From positions 176,722,341 to 176,786,340 of the forward strand of contig OZ038378.1 in NCBI GenBank assembly GCA_964036045.1: a stretch of 64,000 nt of DNA. Direction: 5' to 3'. The notes under the pieces were generated by a model. The model was given only the letters and a program-made list of their open reading frames with translations. It had not been told where the DNA came from and did not search any database. The position numbers and the translations under genes were made by a program. Within the stretch, counting starts at the first letter, position 1. Each line of letters opens with the position of its first letter. Of this stretch, positions 19,775 through 29,784 are shown one piece after another. The stretch comes from Eutreptiella sp. 'Long Island Sound 2002' (Eukaryota > Euglenozoa > Euglenophyceae > Eutreptiales > Eutreptiaceae).

Positions 19775-22638
19775 TCAATAGCGCCAACAGTCAGTAACTC
19801 CACCTGCCGCCTCAAATGGGCCACTGTACGTTCCAGCTCCACGTTTTTCTGTCGGGTTGTACTGGTAGTACGGCACCAGCACGAGGAAGCGCAATGGCCT
19901 CCGTGGAGGGAGGTCACACTGTCCCCTTTCTCGGACCCTACTCCTGACCCGTAATCTCGGGGGGATACCGGCCTCGGCGGATCGTTAATGGGCTGTTCTG
20001 GGCGGTAGACCCGGTAGGACGAAGGGTAGATCATGGGTTCAATTACCCTCATCCACCCGACGTATATGAGCTCAAACGATCTGCGTAACCGCGGCTCCCT
20101 GCGCCGGAAAGGGGTGAAGCTATCACCTCGGTTCACGGCCTCCCGAATGTCGTCAACACACGCCTGATGCTCTGCCATGGCCTCCACCAGGGCAGCATTA
20201 TGTTCTTGCACCAGGTCACGGTAAGGGGGCTTTGCCTCCCCTAGAACGCTCCGTATCTTGTCCACACTGATTTGCACATTGCCACAGTACTGGACAAGTT
20301 GCGGCAGCACCCCGGGGTCGTCAGGCAAAGTCATTACCTTTCCGTGATCGGTTGACTCAATGTAATCGACAACGTCCGCGTACATCCCTGAGAGGACTAC
20401 ATGCACCCCAGGGGGCCATCGCACCGTATGTTCTACCCGGGCCCCAGATGGCACAGTGACCTGTGGCTCTGGCGTCCGGAAGGGTGACGGCGGTGGCTCC
20501 AAAGGGACACGCGGGTCTCTCTGTGCATTGTCTCCGGGGTTTATGGCGGAACCGGCAGACGGATTTGACCGTGTCACCATCTGCAACGGGCACTGTGTTT
20601 GCACACAGGGGCTTGGGCCCGTACACGTGTTGCAAACACTGTGATGGATACAGGTCGCTGCCCTCGGGCCTTCAGGGTTGGAGGCCATTGCTTGCACGGC
20701 TTCGGCCGGCTGGGTGGCAGTTTTCCACACCACTGCTGGCAGCCGTGCTGGCATGGGCCCTGGCTGTGCCGTCTGCTGTTCCGCCTGTGCAGCTTGCATC
20801 GCTGCTTGTCGTTGCGCCTCAATGGCGTCTCGGTGTCGCACTTGCATGGCCGCTTGCTGTGCCGCGGCCTGATGTTGTGCCCGCATGGCTGCTTGTTGTT
20901 GTGCCTGCATGGCTGCAGCTGCCTGCTGTTGTGCGCGCACGGTTTGTTGCTGTGCCTGCAGGGCTGCTTGCTGTTGTTGCGTCTGCATGGCCGCCTGCTG
21001 TTGTGCTTGCATGGCTTCTTGCCGTTGCGTTTGCATGGCCTGTTGTTGCGCTTGCTGTGCCTGCAGGGCTGCTTGCTGTTGTTGTGCTTGCATGGCCGCT
21101 TGCTGTTGTGCTTGCATGGCTGCCTGCTGTTGTGTTTGCATGGCCTGCTGTTGCGCTTGCTGTGCCTGCAGGGCTGCTTGCTGTTGTTGTGCTTGCATGG
21201 CCGCTTGCTGTTGTGCTTGCATGGCTGCCTGCTGTTGTGTTTGCATGGCCTGCTGTTGCGCTTGTATGGCTGCTTGCTGTTGTGCTTGCATGGCCGCCTG
21301 CTGTTGTCTCCACAGGGCCCCGGTGCCCGTGTTTTCCCCTGCTTCCCCCTCGTCCATGGGCATAGCCTCATGAATTGCGGCCACAAAATGAGGGTTTATT
21401 TGTCCAATCGGGGAATGGGAGGTGTGTGGAGGTTGTTGTAAAAAGGTGTGAAAAAGAGCAATTTTGTTGGGGTCCATTTGCCCAATTTGGGAAAAACGGT
21501 CCTCTTCCACCAAAATGTCGTTTACCTCCTGTTCATACGGTCGGGGCTCATATTGTGGAGTATGGCACGGTCCCTGGGACGCGTCCTCGGTCATGCGCAC
21601 AATGGGAGTCCCGGTATCTCCCGTACCCGCGCGCATGGCCACAGGTGCCGCCCAGTTGCGTTTGGCCCCGCGGAACTGTGGGGTGGCTTCCATGGAGGTG
21701 GGTGTCATGTCCACGCCCCAGTCGCGGCGCCTGGGCATGGGCCCAACCGGTGTGTCGGGTACCTCACACACGGATTGGGACTCCATGGCCAATGGAGCGG
21801 ACCAGTCCTTTTTCATTCCTCGGAGTCGAGGGGTAGACTCGGTAGCCACAGGGGCCACGTCCACGTTCCAATTGCGGCGCGTGGGTATGGGCTCATTACC
21901 TGGTACACTCAACACTTCAACCTCATCAACCGCATCCGTGTCATTATTACCACCATAGCTCTGTGCAGGATCATAGGTAGCGCCAACATCATGTGGCGCC
22001 TCCGGTGCAACACATACCGGGTTAGTTGTTTCAACAATCAAAGAGCCGTGAGCCGTATGTACAACTTGTAATGTCCCCGAATGCCCATGGCTCGCATGAT
22101 TCGCATTGTGCAAGTGCGGGTTGTGAGCGAGACCAACCTCTTCCTCTCTTCCCAAGCTCTGAAGGAGGAGGTCTCTGCGAAGGGGGCTTTGGGGTGGTGG
22201 GGTGGGGGCAAGCGCAAGAGAGTTTGTTTCGTAAAAACGCACCAACTCTTGTACCCCCCGCCCACACACACATACACTCTTACAACATACATTACAATAT
22301 TGACGTGGATGGAGTTGTTGTAGGAGTATATTCGCGGGTGGCGGAAGCGGATGCGATGTGGGATTCCACGGTGAGTGTTGATGCACTTGTTGTTGATGTA
22401 AGGGTAGCGGCGATTGGTGTGGTTGTTGGGGCATGCGTGCTTGGTGTTCTTGTAGGAGTAATGGTGATTGTGGTTGTTGCTCGGGAATTTGTGATGTGTG
22501 TTGTTGTAGGAGTACATTTGCAGGCGGCGGGAGTGGATTGGACGTTGGATCCCATGGCAATACCTGTGATTGGGACGTCGAAGTCGTTGAATTGTCCACG
22601 CACGTGGTAATGAGGTCGCCGACGCGCGGTTGTTGCAT
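19681..22638 (-). CDS. Element C first ORF: Gln-rich gag-like protein of unknown function
   Basis: An intact ORF of 985 codons from the ATG at 22636-22638 (the frame is open slightly upstream). The N-terminal third is Pro/Gln-rich. A Gln/Ala/Met repeat (about 20740-21315) fills the centre. Then comes a compact Cys-rich patch and a C-terminal part with a predicted alpha-helical segment (RQKNVELERTVAHLRRQVELL) suited to coiled-coil pairing. I recognise no catalytic domain. It lies where an extended gag N-terminus or an accessory ORF would be. It overlaps the gag ORF in the -1 frame, so it may be made separately or fused by frameshift; no canonical slippery heptamer is visible in the overlap. 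Confidence 0.7.
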   Translation of the reverse strand: MQQPRVGDLITTCVDNSTTSTSQSQVLPWDPTSNPLPPPANVLLQQHTSQIPEQQPQSPLLLQEHQARMPQQPHQSPLPLHQQQVHQHSPWNPTSHPLPPPANILLQQLHPRQYCNVCCKSVCVCGRGVQELVRFYETNSLALAPTPPPQSPLRRDLLLQSLGREEEVGLAHNPHLHNANHASHGHSGTLQVVHTAHGSLIVETTNPVCVAPEAPHDVGATYDPAQSYGGNNDTDAVDEVEVLSVPGNEPIPTRRNWNVDVAPVATESTPRLRGMKKDWSAPLAMESQSVCEVPDTPVGPMPRRRDWGVDMTPTSMEATPQFRGAKRNWAAPVAMRAGTGDTGTPIVRMTEDASQGPCHTPQYEPRPYEQEVNDILVEEDRFSQIGQMDPNKIALFHTFLQQPPHTSHSPIGQINPHFVAAIHEAMPMDEGEAGENTGTGALWRQQQAAMQAQQQAAIQAQQQAMQTQQQAAMQAQQQAAMQAQQQQAALQAQQAQQQAMQTQQQAAMQAQQQAAMQAQQQQAALQAQQAQQQAMQTQRQEAMQAQQQAAMQTQQQQAALQAQQQTVRAQQQAAAAMQAQQQAAMRAQHQAAAQQAAMQVRHRDAIEAQRQAAMQAAQAEQQTAQPGPMPARLPAVVWKTATQPAEAVQAMASNPEGPRAATCIHHSVCNTCTGPSPCVQTQCPLQMVTRSNPSAGSAINPGDNAQRDPRVPLEPPPSPFRTPEPQVTVPSGARVEHTVRWPPGVHVVLSGMYADVVDYIESTDHGKVMTLPDDPGVLPQLVQYCGNVQISVDKIRSVLGEAKPPYRDLVQEHNAALVEAMAEHQACVDDIREAVNRGDSFTPFRRREPRLRRSFELIYVGWMRVIEPMIYPSSYRVYRPEQPINDPPRPVSPRDYGSGVGSEKGDSVTSLHGGHCASSCWCRTTSTTRQKNVELERTVAHLRRQVELLTVGAIDKSDAPPAPQGHSTTQVHGCPQLFLKLSALS
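20740..21315 (-). repeat. Gln-rich coding tandem repeat in element C
   Basis: Degenerate 24-base units encode QQQAAMQA-like blocks. A larger 105-base (35-codon) unit is duplicated head to tail at 21061-21165 and 21166-21270. The opposite strand is open by composition only. Confidence 0.88.
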
Positions 22639-23390
22639 TCTCAATGAATTCAATAATTAACCAAGAGCAACTTTTAATCAATGGCAATCTTCAAATAAAA
22701 TTCCAATTGCGATGCTCAAAGAAATGTCCCAATGGTCTCAACGAAAATGATCTCAACGCAAATGAATTAGCCAATTGCAATATCTAACGAATTCGATAGT
22801 CGTTGGAGATAATCTTCAATTGTTATTGTCCAAAGGTAGAATCACCAATCCAAGAATTGAACAAAACCCGTAGAATTCAAAGATGACGATGGTAGAGCAA
22901 GCAAAGTGGCACGAGATTGACAACGGAATTGCAATGAGCGGAGCGAAGAAAACGGGACGCACAACGGAAAGCTCAAAGATTTCCAAGAGGAGAGATAACC
23001 AATGCAATGCCAATGAATATGCCCCAATGACCAATCGTAGCACCAACGACCAATTGTAGCACCAATGACCAACAAATGTCCAAAGATGCAAAAGAGTCAA
23101 CAAGGACCTTCAATTCTCAATGAAGTCTTGAATTCACGGCGTTCGAACCCGCCGGTGTGTGCTCGTGGACGTCGGCTTTGAGTTGTTAATTTCGTCGGCG
23201 TCTTGCCACCGAATGCGTCGGCCTTGTGAAGCCGACCTTTCGAACTTGTCGAATTTGTCAAAGGATTCGTGACCTTGTTCACAAAGTCCTTGGAGACTTC
23301 GGATCACGGCTTGTCGAAGGACCGGGCTCACGGACGCACGTTACAAATACAATACTACAACACCACAACAAGCAAGCAAGTGTGCCAACC
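22639..23390 (-). other. Element C 5' leader
   Basis: A 750-base A/T-richer stretch between PBS and the first ORF with no supported gene. A short direct repeat, two near copies of about 22 bases around GTAGCACCAA, lies at 23030-23080. Confidence 0.65.
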
Positions 23391-23402
23391 AAAACGCTAC
23401 CA
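23391..23402 (-). other. Element C primer binding site
   Basis: The sense strand reads TGGTAGCGTTTT immediately after the 5' LTR. Only the first eight bases match the other elements, so a different tRNA or a degenerate match is possible. Confidence 0.65.
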
Positions 23403-23977
23403 TGTACTGTAATGGGCTTTGTTGTATATTGTAAAATAATTGCTTAAAACTTGATTGGAAATTTCACTTGGAAAAACACTTTAAAATGCAAGAAAAAGAA
23501 AACTTTATCCCATAGGCACGCAAGATGCAAGACACACAAGCCCACGCACAAACACAATGAAACAATATTACAAACTTACGAAGATACTAAGCGTCCGGCA
23601 CATGAGGTCCATTCTAAAAGAGAGACAGGTGCATAAATGGCACATGAGTTCAAGCTCTTGTTACAATGCATGCAAAATATTCTGAAATCTTGTATGATGC
23701 ATGCATATGACTCACTGAGCAATTCGCATTTGAAAACATGATGCAAAACAAATATATCTCGTCACTTGTCACTCAGGTCGATCTAGCCGTACAAATCATC
23801 TCAACACGTGTAATATCATTTATGCCTAAATACTGACAGAAAATCCGATTCGAAAACTCCTTCTCTGGGTCTGTACCTCAGCAAAGTCTGTCTGTGCGCG
23901 TGTATGTTAGTGTTCTGCACGCGCGCGGGAATCCTTTCTGTGGACTGAGGCCTGAGGTGGGCTCTGTCCACGGTACA
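23403..23977 (-). mobile_element. Element C 5' LTR (575 bp)
   Basis: Same length as 10363-10937, with two differences noted (near 23628 and 23930). Followed on the plus strand by cctac (23978-23982), the second target duplication. Confidence 0.95.
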
Positions 23978-26185
23978 CCTACCTTCGAAGGCGCACCAAG
24001 CGCTTCTGGCCTCCACGCATCACCCTCTCCTTTAACCACCACACTCCCAGCCGCTGCAACATCCACTTCCGAGACCAACCCGCCTATGGCAGAGGGCACA
24101 GGCTTTACTGGCATGCCTCCCTACCCCGCCTATGGTATGGGCCCACCTACCACTGCGCTCCTTGAGGCAACTACTGCCAGTGAGCCGGTGGCTTCCAGCT
24201 CTGCGCCGCGATGGTATGCGGCTGAATATCCCCATCCACTACCCGCTACTGGAACCTATATGGATGTTCCTGGGTATGCACCTGGGTATGCACCCTTGGG
24301 TGGGTTGAGGAGAGGACCTGAGTCCCTTGGAGGCAGGAGTAGAGGATCGGGGAGATCCTCCAACAGGTCCCTGACGCGGTCGGAGATCAACGAGGTGCTC
24401 CGAGGAGCCACTTCAAAGATCGTGGGCGACCTCACACAAGAGATCCGTGAGAAGCTGGAGCCCCTGATGATCCCGCCCCAAGCGTCACCAATCTCGGTGG
24501 GAATGTCACCCCACCGAGTACAGGCTAACCACCTGGCGGCAGGGTTGACAAATACCCTGGGGAGCCTGAGGAGCAGACCGATGCCGACGCCTGCAGCAAT
24601 ACCGAGAAGTCCCTTGGTGCCGAGAACGGCCCAGCCGCCCTACAGCCTCGTGACGAACTCGACGAGGGCCGAGCTGGACCGGCTGGGGCTGACAGCCTTA
24701 AGGGCTATGGTGGATGTAGAGCCTTATGGCTCTAGTGATCTTGGCGGGGACCCCTCCGATGACGAGCCGCCGTCGATGGATTCTTCTTCGCCCTCAGATG
24801 ACGATGACCCTGAGGACCCCGAGGACCCCAAGGGTAAGAAGAAGAAGAAGAAGAAGAAGAAGACCCGACGCCCTGAAGGACGCAGGACTCAGGAGGCGAA
24901 GGCTATTGCCACCTCCAAGATCGTGGTTAACCTGCCTGAGTTCACAGGCAAGGACCTCAGCGAGTTCGCTGAGAACTTTGGCCGGTTCCTACGACTGACC
25001 GGCCGAACCCACGCTAGTGGGCGAGTGAAGTGCGATCTGCTCCTGCAGTGCTGCAAGACCAAGTACCTGGAGAAGCAGGTCAGGCAGATCGTGACTAACT
25101 CCGCCACCTTTGCCGATGTGTTAGTTGCCCTGGAGAGGCAGTACCCGACCTACGAAACCGACCTCTCCATCAGGGCCGAGATCCAGAACCTGCCCGTGCT
25201 GCCCAACAACCCCAAACCTGGCAGAGTCTCCGAGCTGTTGGCTGACCTGGATCACTGGGCTGGACGACTGACGCCCGGTTCCTACAGCAGCGACGACCTG
25301 CTGTTCTGGTTGGTGGCCAAGCTCCCCCGAGAGCTATGGGACGAGTGCCGTTTGACGGCTGAGCGCAAGGTTAGATCCCTCCGCTACGAGGATCTATGCG
25401 TGCTGCTCCTGGGGATGGCGCTGGAGAAGGAGAGCGACCAGCACTTGAACAACTACCGTCCTGGTGCTGGAGGTTCTGGAGGCCATGGCAAAGGGTACCA
25501 AGGGTCCCGACCTGGGCAGGGGACTACCCCCAAACACGCCCACGCCCGTCTCATGGAGAACGTGACGGAGCTATTCTGGTGTGACGCCAGAGACGAGCAG
25601 GGCCACCTGCAGCACGCCTCTGACTGCGAGCAGTGAGACTGCTTCGTCGTCCAGGGGAAGCAGCAGGAGAAGAACACCGGCGCTAAAGCGAAGCTGCCGG
25701 ATCATTACCGGTGCACCATCACGTGTGCATTCTGCGGTAAGCGGAAGCACTACGAGGATGAGTGCTACCATAAGCAGCGCCTATTGGCGAAGCTTAAAGG
25801 GGAAGATCCTGGCAAAGGCTCAAGCAAAGGTGGAGGCAAAGGCAAAGGCAACGACTCCGGCAAGGGCAAGTCGAAAGGACGTGGTCAAGGGCAAGACAAG
25901 GGTCAAGGTGGACGAGGAGGAGGCGCTAACCGCCAGCCCGACAACAAGAACAAGGACAAGAACGGAGGCAACCCCAACCCTAATCCAGGGGGGAACTCCG
26001 AGCCCTCTGGAGGGCAGTCTGGTCCTACCACACGCTCACAAACGCAGGCCCAGCAAGAACAAGGAGCCAAGCGTGAGCATGAAGGTGGTGATGACGGCAA
26101 CGCTAAGAAGAGGAGCCGTTTCATGAGGATGGCCCGCAAATTGCGGAACAAGGGGTTCGAGGTGACCTGTCCCGCGGAGTTCTGA
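23978..26185 (+). pseudogene. gag: Element B gag, main piece (capsid, zinc knuckle), one internal TGA
   Basis: It continues the frame of 10082-10362. A Pro/Ser-rich region comes first, then an acidic Asp/Pro/Glu stretch followed by nine or more Lys (AAG repeat, about 24835-24865). The capsid-like part starts at VVNLPEFTGKDLSEFAENFG (about 24924). After it a Cys/His cluster is broken by TGA at 25634-25636, where element A is open; this looks like a nonsense mutation. Downstream in the same frame is a CCHC zinc knuckle CAFCGKRKHYEDEC (about 25724-25765), then a Gly/Lys-rich tail. The gag frame closes with TGA at 26183-26185. Confidence 0.86.
26183..26185 (+). promoter_or_regulatory. Element B gag TGA, candidate readthrough stop
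   Basis: GAG TTC TGA CGG GGA CGC. UGA-CGG is a well-known leaky stop context in plant RNA viruses. Pol follows in the same frame without an ATG (its first possible near-cognate start is GTG at 26216). Confidence 0.68.
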
Positions 26186-27025
26186 CGGGGACGCTCTGGT
26201 GGCACCCAAGACCTGGTGTTTTGGGTACGTATCCGACCAGGGGGACGTGAATACCTGGGGGTATTGGACACTGGCGCCACAATATCTATAGTGGCCAAGA
26301 AAATTTTACCTTGTGGGAGCCTGAAGAACACCATGACCACCGCCGCTATACGCATGGGGGATGGACATGTGGTGCACAGCTGCGGGGACTGTGAAGTGGA
26401 GGTACCTATGGGCTCCCGGACTATCGCCCATCGGTTCTATGTGATGGACACTGAGGCCTTCGACTTTGTACTGGGTACTGACTTCTTCGTACAGCACTCC
26501 CAGATACAATCCCTGACGCTGCAAGCGCCCTACCTCCTCTATGTGGACCACGGCAGTGGCAGAGAGTCTGTGCCACTGGAGCAGTCGGAACATACCTCGA
26601 GTTACCTGAGACTATCGAAGGAGGAGCCCTCGAACATGATGGCAGCCTCCAAAACTGAGGACTATCAACTATTGGGGGAAGTCCTAGACCAAGGTCTGAA
26701 GGAGTTGGGTTACTCTCGAGAAGACCTGAGTGTGGAGCTGTTCGCCAGCGACAAGCAGCATGTACTGGACCATTACTGCAGCAAGGGGAAGAACTGCAGC
26801 TACAAATTTTACTGGCCCTCTTTCGGGATGGCCTACGAGAACCCCAGGTTCAGTGAACTGGGGAAGGTGCTGACCAAGGTGGCCTTGGAACGTTCCCGTA
26901 TGGTCCTGTGTTCCCCCGATTGGGGAGCCCATGGGGGCAACGAGTACTGGCGAAACCTCCTGGACAGGCTGACTATCAGCTCTGTTCGTTTGCCTGATGA
27001 GGCCATCTACGTGCCTCTGGGGCGC
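26186..27025 (+). pseudogene. pol: Element B pol, piece 1: protease and start of Dam-like domain
   Basis: The frame is open from the gag TGA to the D insertion. The aspartic protease site is DTGATISIV. The Dam-like domain follows: VELFASDKQH (near 26731), YENPRFSELGKVLTKV (near 26837; NPRF where A has NPPF), MVLCSPDW and EYW. The frame is cut after codon 27023-27025 by element D; the TGA at 27026-27028 is the first bases of the D LTR, not a native stop. It resumes at 40246. Confidence 0.9.
27022..27025 (+). repeat. Target-site duplication of element D (left copy, gcgc)
   Basis: Matches 40242-40245. A 4-bp duplication with these LTR limits restores B's frame exactly. Confidence 0.85.
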
Positions 27026-29390
27026 TGAAGAAGGTCCCTACCAGGACCGGCCCCCGCTGTGCCCCTTCCGCCTGTCACCCCTGCTGACTTGCTCCGGGTC
27101 AACGATTGCATTTCTCAAAATCCTCAAAATCCAGGGTCCAAATCCAAAAATATAGAAAATGTAATCCTCCTTCAACCCTGAACAGCAACCAGATCCCACA
27201 AGTATAGCAATAACCCAATTCACAATCCAAATCAGGCTGCGGGCTTTCGTTCAGCACACCGGTATTCCCACGGTGGCGGGCATGTACAAGAATTGCACCA
27301 AGGAAGAAAGCCCTGAAATTGGCATATGAACACAAATAAAGCAAAGTTGGGGAAAGAGGTAAACATACACATTCACAGCCATAAACCCCTCATTCCCTGG
27401 ACTCAAGACCTTCCCTTGCCTCATCAACATGATGCCCTGAACCCAGTCCAATAAGATGGTTAAATGCCACATGTCAAAAGTCATTACATAAACCCCAAAA
27501 ATGTGTTCACTCCCAAGCCTCTAAATCCTAGCCCAATGGGGGAGGTGGCGTGTCATGGCCCAGAGTGGCACTCAGGACCATGCCCTACCCTGACATAACC
27601 TTGGTTGGACTTGGAGTCCAATGGGCTTGGAGAAATGACCTATGAGTTTGAACTCATAACATGCCAAAAAACTGCCAATTCACACCATATTGGCCATATA
27701 TCACATATATGCTCAAAATTGAAGTTACTACTTATCCGAAGACTCAAAGCATGCATGGAATCGAAGTCTAGTATTCATGGAGGATAGAGACCAAAGGCCA
27801 ATGCCCATGTACATCCCCACTTTACCCTCGAAACCCCTTCGGATATGGGCGCCACGCACTGCCCAAGTCAGCCCATGATCTTGAGACCAAATCTTGTGAT
27901 CCTTCGTGCGCCAAGCCAAATGGAGTACGCGATCCGGCATATGGTGGTGTTCAACTCCAAAGCATATGCCAACATATGAACAACATACCATGGTTCGATT
28001 CTCCATAGGCTTCTTGCTGATTGCCGACCAGGTGAGTACGCAAAATGCAAAAATGAGCAAAAATTGAGGTCAAAAACATGAAAATATGACCAAATACAAA
28101 GTTGTCATGATAGTATATCTCTATGCTCACCCATGATGTCCGCTCATGATTCATTACACAAATGATTGGAACCATTTGCGAACAATTCCCCCACTTGGAT
28201 CCCCAATCGGGCGCATGGAGATACCTTCGCCACTAATATCTACATGCCCCATGAAAATGGGAGTGCACCCATGGATCTCTTTGTCAAACATACCATGAGC
28301 AATACATACGCGGTAGACTTGGTCTAGCGCTTTGAATTCCACAATTGGGACATGGGCAAAGCCCTTGTCACGTATGGCTCCCCATCTCTTCGGCCACACG
28401 AAGATATATAACATGGGCGTGAGCATATCAAACATATACCATGCATACAACACATACCCTCAAAATATGGCTCCCACCATGATATGCCATGTCCCTCCAT
28501 TGACATAACTTCACGTTAAAAATACGTAGGAACCCAAGGAAAGTTGCTATGCAACCCCAACACTCATGCGGTACACTCGAAAGTCACAATAAAATGTTCG
28601 GTTGCACGGTCCAAGAGTTATATATCACTTTATACCCTCTTGACCATTATCCCTTGCTATATCGGGCATGTGTACACACCAAAGGCGTTTGATGCTTCCT
28701 AAATTAAGTTGAGACTAAGGCAGTTCCAACCCAACCTTCCTTATTCTCTTTCCTCACACTCGCTCGTAGATATGGCTCTTCAAAGTGGTCCCACGATTCG
28801 CTTTTGTTTCCCTTATATCTCCAAGTCAAATGGGTGGCAAGTATAAGGGAAACCTGATTCGGGCATAGGGAAAAGAGTACGACCACTCGAAGAAGTCCAA
28901 ATCAAGTGCGGCGATGTCGAAGTCGAAAATCCGATTTCGACATCGCGAAAAATTCTGATTAAAATTTCGAGTGCTTATTTAGAGAATTGCGGATGCAACG
29001 AACCCTTTGCTGATGAAATCTGACCCTTCGACGGAATATCCGCCAAAATATCTGGAAATAACAGTTAACCAATCGGTTAACGCAAAATCGCGAGCCAACT
29101 GACAGTCGCCGATACATTGACCATCAGAACAAAAGGCTGAAAAATTACGGAAACATTATGATAATAAAACCCTGTTGATTCCTGATATTCCGATATATAA
29201 ATCTCCGCTGGCGACGCCTCGGTTCTGAATATGGCCGCTCATCGCCGGAATGGCCAAACCTATCACACTATCACATCGGGTTAGATCAGGTGGATGGGAG
29301 AGTATGATATCAGCCAATGGCGGCTTGCCGGCACATAGATACACACCCCAAGTGACCCCAAGATGGCCACGGGGGTCCGAACCGGCTTCA
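27026..29390 (-). mobile_element. Element D 3' LTR (2365 bp)
   Basis: It aligns end to end with 37877-40241. On the sense strand it starts TGAAGCCGG and ends CTTCTTCA. The interior shows no supported long ORF; short frames here are repeated in the other LTR and lack recognisable domains. Near its sense end it carries the ATG used by gag in the 5' copy. Confidence 0.93.
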
Positions 29391-29401
29391 CCCCCCTTCT
29401 C
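29391..29401 (-). other. Element D polypurine tract
   Basis: The sense strand reads GAGAAGGGGGG directly before the 3' LTR. The same tract precedes the D' LTR at 9062-9072. Confidence 0.82.
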
Positions 29402-29784
29402 AGAGCGTTGTATCCGCTCGGAAACCAATGAAGAGAGGACGGGAGGACCCCAATGGGCTCCAACCCCCCCCTCCATGTCCCAAGGACACATGGAGGCCCC
29501 ACACACGTCGTAGGCGTCCCCCATGCCCCAAGGGAGGGGTGAGGACACTGATAATCAGCGCCCTACGCCATATCCGGTCTCCTCTTGATCTACAACATGG
29601 ACCAAGGGGATCAAAGATAGAAAAACGTCGTCGGTCGACCTAAATAAGTATACCACAATGCAATATATATGTGGAGATCGAGTGAAGGGGGTATATGGCC
29701 GATCAAGGCCGAAAAATCCCCGGATGAACGCCCTCACTTGTCTCCCCATTCACAGAAACAAACAAAATGCCAAGGGGGGATCCA
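29402..29784 (-). other. Element D 3' untranslated tail
   Basis: No gene is seen. Positions 29402 to about 29640 are homologous to the D' tail at 8815-9061 (inverted). Confidence 0.75.

Larger units (their letters stand above)
10363..23977 (-). mobile_element. Element C: chromodomain Ty3/gypsy retrotransposon inserted in B gag
   Basis: It is 13.6 kb long and read on the minus strand. Sense order: LTR (23403-23977), PBS, a 750-base leader, a long Gln-rich first ORF, gag, pol ending in a chromodomain, an untranslated tail with an A28 run, polypurine tract, LTR (10363-10937). LTRs differ at about 2 of 575 positions, so the insertion is young. It carries long C runs on its sense strand, two of which change the pol frame. 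Confidence 0.94.

Noticed and set aside
20740-21315. CRISPR-like array
   Set aside because: The repeats are contiguous, degenerate and in phase with a coding frame, without spacers, in eukaryotic DNA.
20463-21441. Long Leu/Ala/Cys-rich plus-strand ORFs over the Gln repeat of element C
   Set aside because: They are the reverse complement of the Gln/Ala/Met repeat, open in every frame because of its composition; the minus-strand frame is the coding one.
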